A program made the position numbers and the translations under genes. A stretch of 14,435 nucleotides of DNA from Elusimicrobiota bacterium (GTDB taxonomy: Bacteria > CG03 > SLGR01): the NCBI GenBank assembly GCA_012511615.1, contig JAAZFS010000049.1, positions 1 to 14,435 of the forward strand, written 5' to 3'. The notes beneath the pieces were generated by a model. That model was not told the origin of the DNA and ran no database searches. It was given only the letters and a program-made list of their open reading frames with translations. Position 1 is the stretch's first letter; every line of letters begins with the position of its first letter. Positions 14,226-14,435 of this stretch are shown here, piece after piece.

Positions 14226-14435
14226 GATTCCCTGAGATGCCAGTGTCGCCAGAGCAGCGCCATAATGGCTATATGAAGGTATCAAAAGAAGGTTCAGCAC
14301 AATATTGATAAGGACAGATAGAGCAGTATTCCTCAACAGCAACTTCTGCAGGTTTACCGAATTAAGTGTAGTACCAGTCCCGTAGTTTAGGAAAATAAAA
14401 AACAAGGACCCAAACATAATAGCCAACACCCCTGA
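14223..14435 (-). CDS. Wzx/MATE-type polysaccharide flippase, internal segment (partial; ends at in-frame TAG)
   Basis: The frame is open through the right edge, so the N-terminal part of the gene is off-window. About 70 codons are seen: a hydrophobic helix (LAIMFGSLFFIFLNYG), a loop with TLNSVNLQKLLLRNT, a second helix (ALSVLINIVLNLLLIPSY) and then SHYGAALATLASQGI. The pattern N-L-L-L-I-P, then GAALAT is characteristic of the late helices of oligosaccharide flippases (Wzx/RfbX/PST family), which move undecaprenyl-linked glycans to the periplasmic face. The frame stops at TAG 14223–14225 in the middle of a helix and resumes directly after. Its position at the head of the glycosyltransferase run fits this role. 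Confidence 0.75.
   Translation of the reverse strand, partial: SGVLAIMFGSLFFIFLNYGTGTTLNSVNLQKLLLRNTALSVLINIVLNLLLIPSYSHYGAALATLASQGI

Noticed and set aside
1..14435. Insertion sequences, CRISPR arrays, tRNA or rRNA genes, attachment sites
   Set aside because: I looked for transposase-like proteins, regularly spaced repeats, terminal inverted repeats and tRNA-like sequences and saw none; nearly all of the window is coding.

Overview
The window looks like chromosomal DNA from a bacterium with a diderm (Gram-negative type) envelope. The reasons are a short lipoprotein resembling NlpD, a stress-type sigma factor beside it, and an undecaprenyl-phosphate-linked surface polysaccharide cluster. The DNA is moderately AT-rich, uses all three stop codons and ATG, GTG and TTG starts, and has almost no intergenic space. 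The pcm–nlpD–rpoS order is typical of Proteobacteria. The sequences are divergent, though (sigma region 2.4, an insert in MetK, an extra acylphosphatase gene), so a poorly sampled lineage is also possible. I cannot name a phylum from sequence alone.

Every gene I can support is on the minus strand, so transcription runs from the right edge to the left. Right to left: (1) 14435–7401, a surface polysaccharide cluster with the C-terminal end of a Wzx/MATE-type flippase (interrupted by an in-frame TAG), three GT4 glycosyltransferases, a GT2 glycosyltransferase of the polyprenyl-phosphate mannosyl/glucosyltransferase type, a polyprenyl-phosphate sugar phosphotransferase that starts glycan assembly, and a GalE-like epimerase. 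(2) 7414–6017, a phosphoglucomutase/phosphomannomutase that joins this cluster to the next block. (3) 6027–1756, a housekeeping and stress block: metK (interrupted by an in-frame TAA), pcm, an acylphosphatase, an NlpD-like LysM/LytM lipoprotein, an RpoS/RpoD-type sigma factor and apt. (4) 1755–1408, a 348-base spacer with a near-consensus sigma-70 promoter. (5) 1407–1, the start of a Ser/Thr protein kinase with a proline-rich linker and a membrane helix, running off the left edge.

How the genes could work together: the mutase and epimerase supply sugar-1-phosphates and UDP-sugars. The phosphotransferase loads the first sugar on undecaprenyl phosphate, the glycosyltransferases extend it and the flippase exports it. 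MetK makes S-adenosylmethionine, which Pcm uses to repair isoaspartyl proteins. Apt salvages adenine, a by-product of SAM metabolism. Pcm, NlpD and the sigma factor form a known conserved stress/stationary-phase neighbourhood. Overlaps of 4–14 bases and gaps mostly under 60 bases suggest that at least large parts of 14.4 kb to 1.76 kb are co-transcribed.

The most notable anomalies are two in-frame nonsense codons in otherwise intact reading frames (metK and the flippase), a group-2 sigma factor whose −10-recognition helix departs from the usual sequence, and a kinase with an unusual catalytic loop. I found no mobile element, CRISPR array, tRNA or rRNA, and no clearly new multi-gene system.
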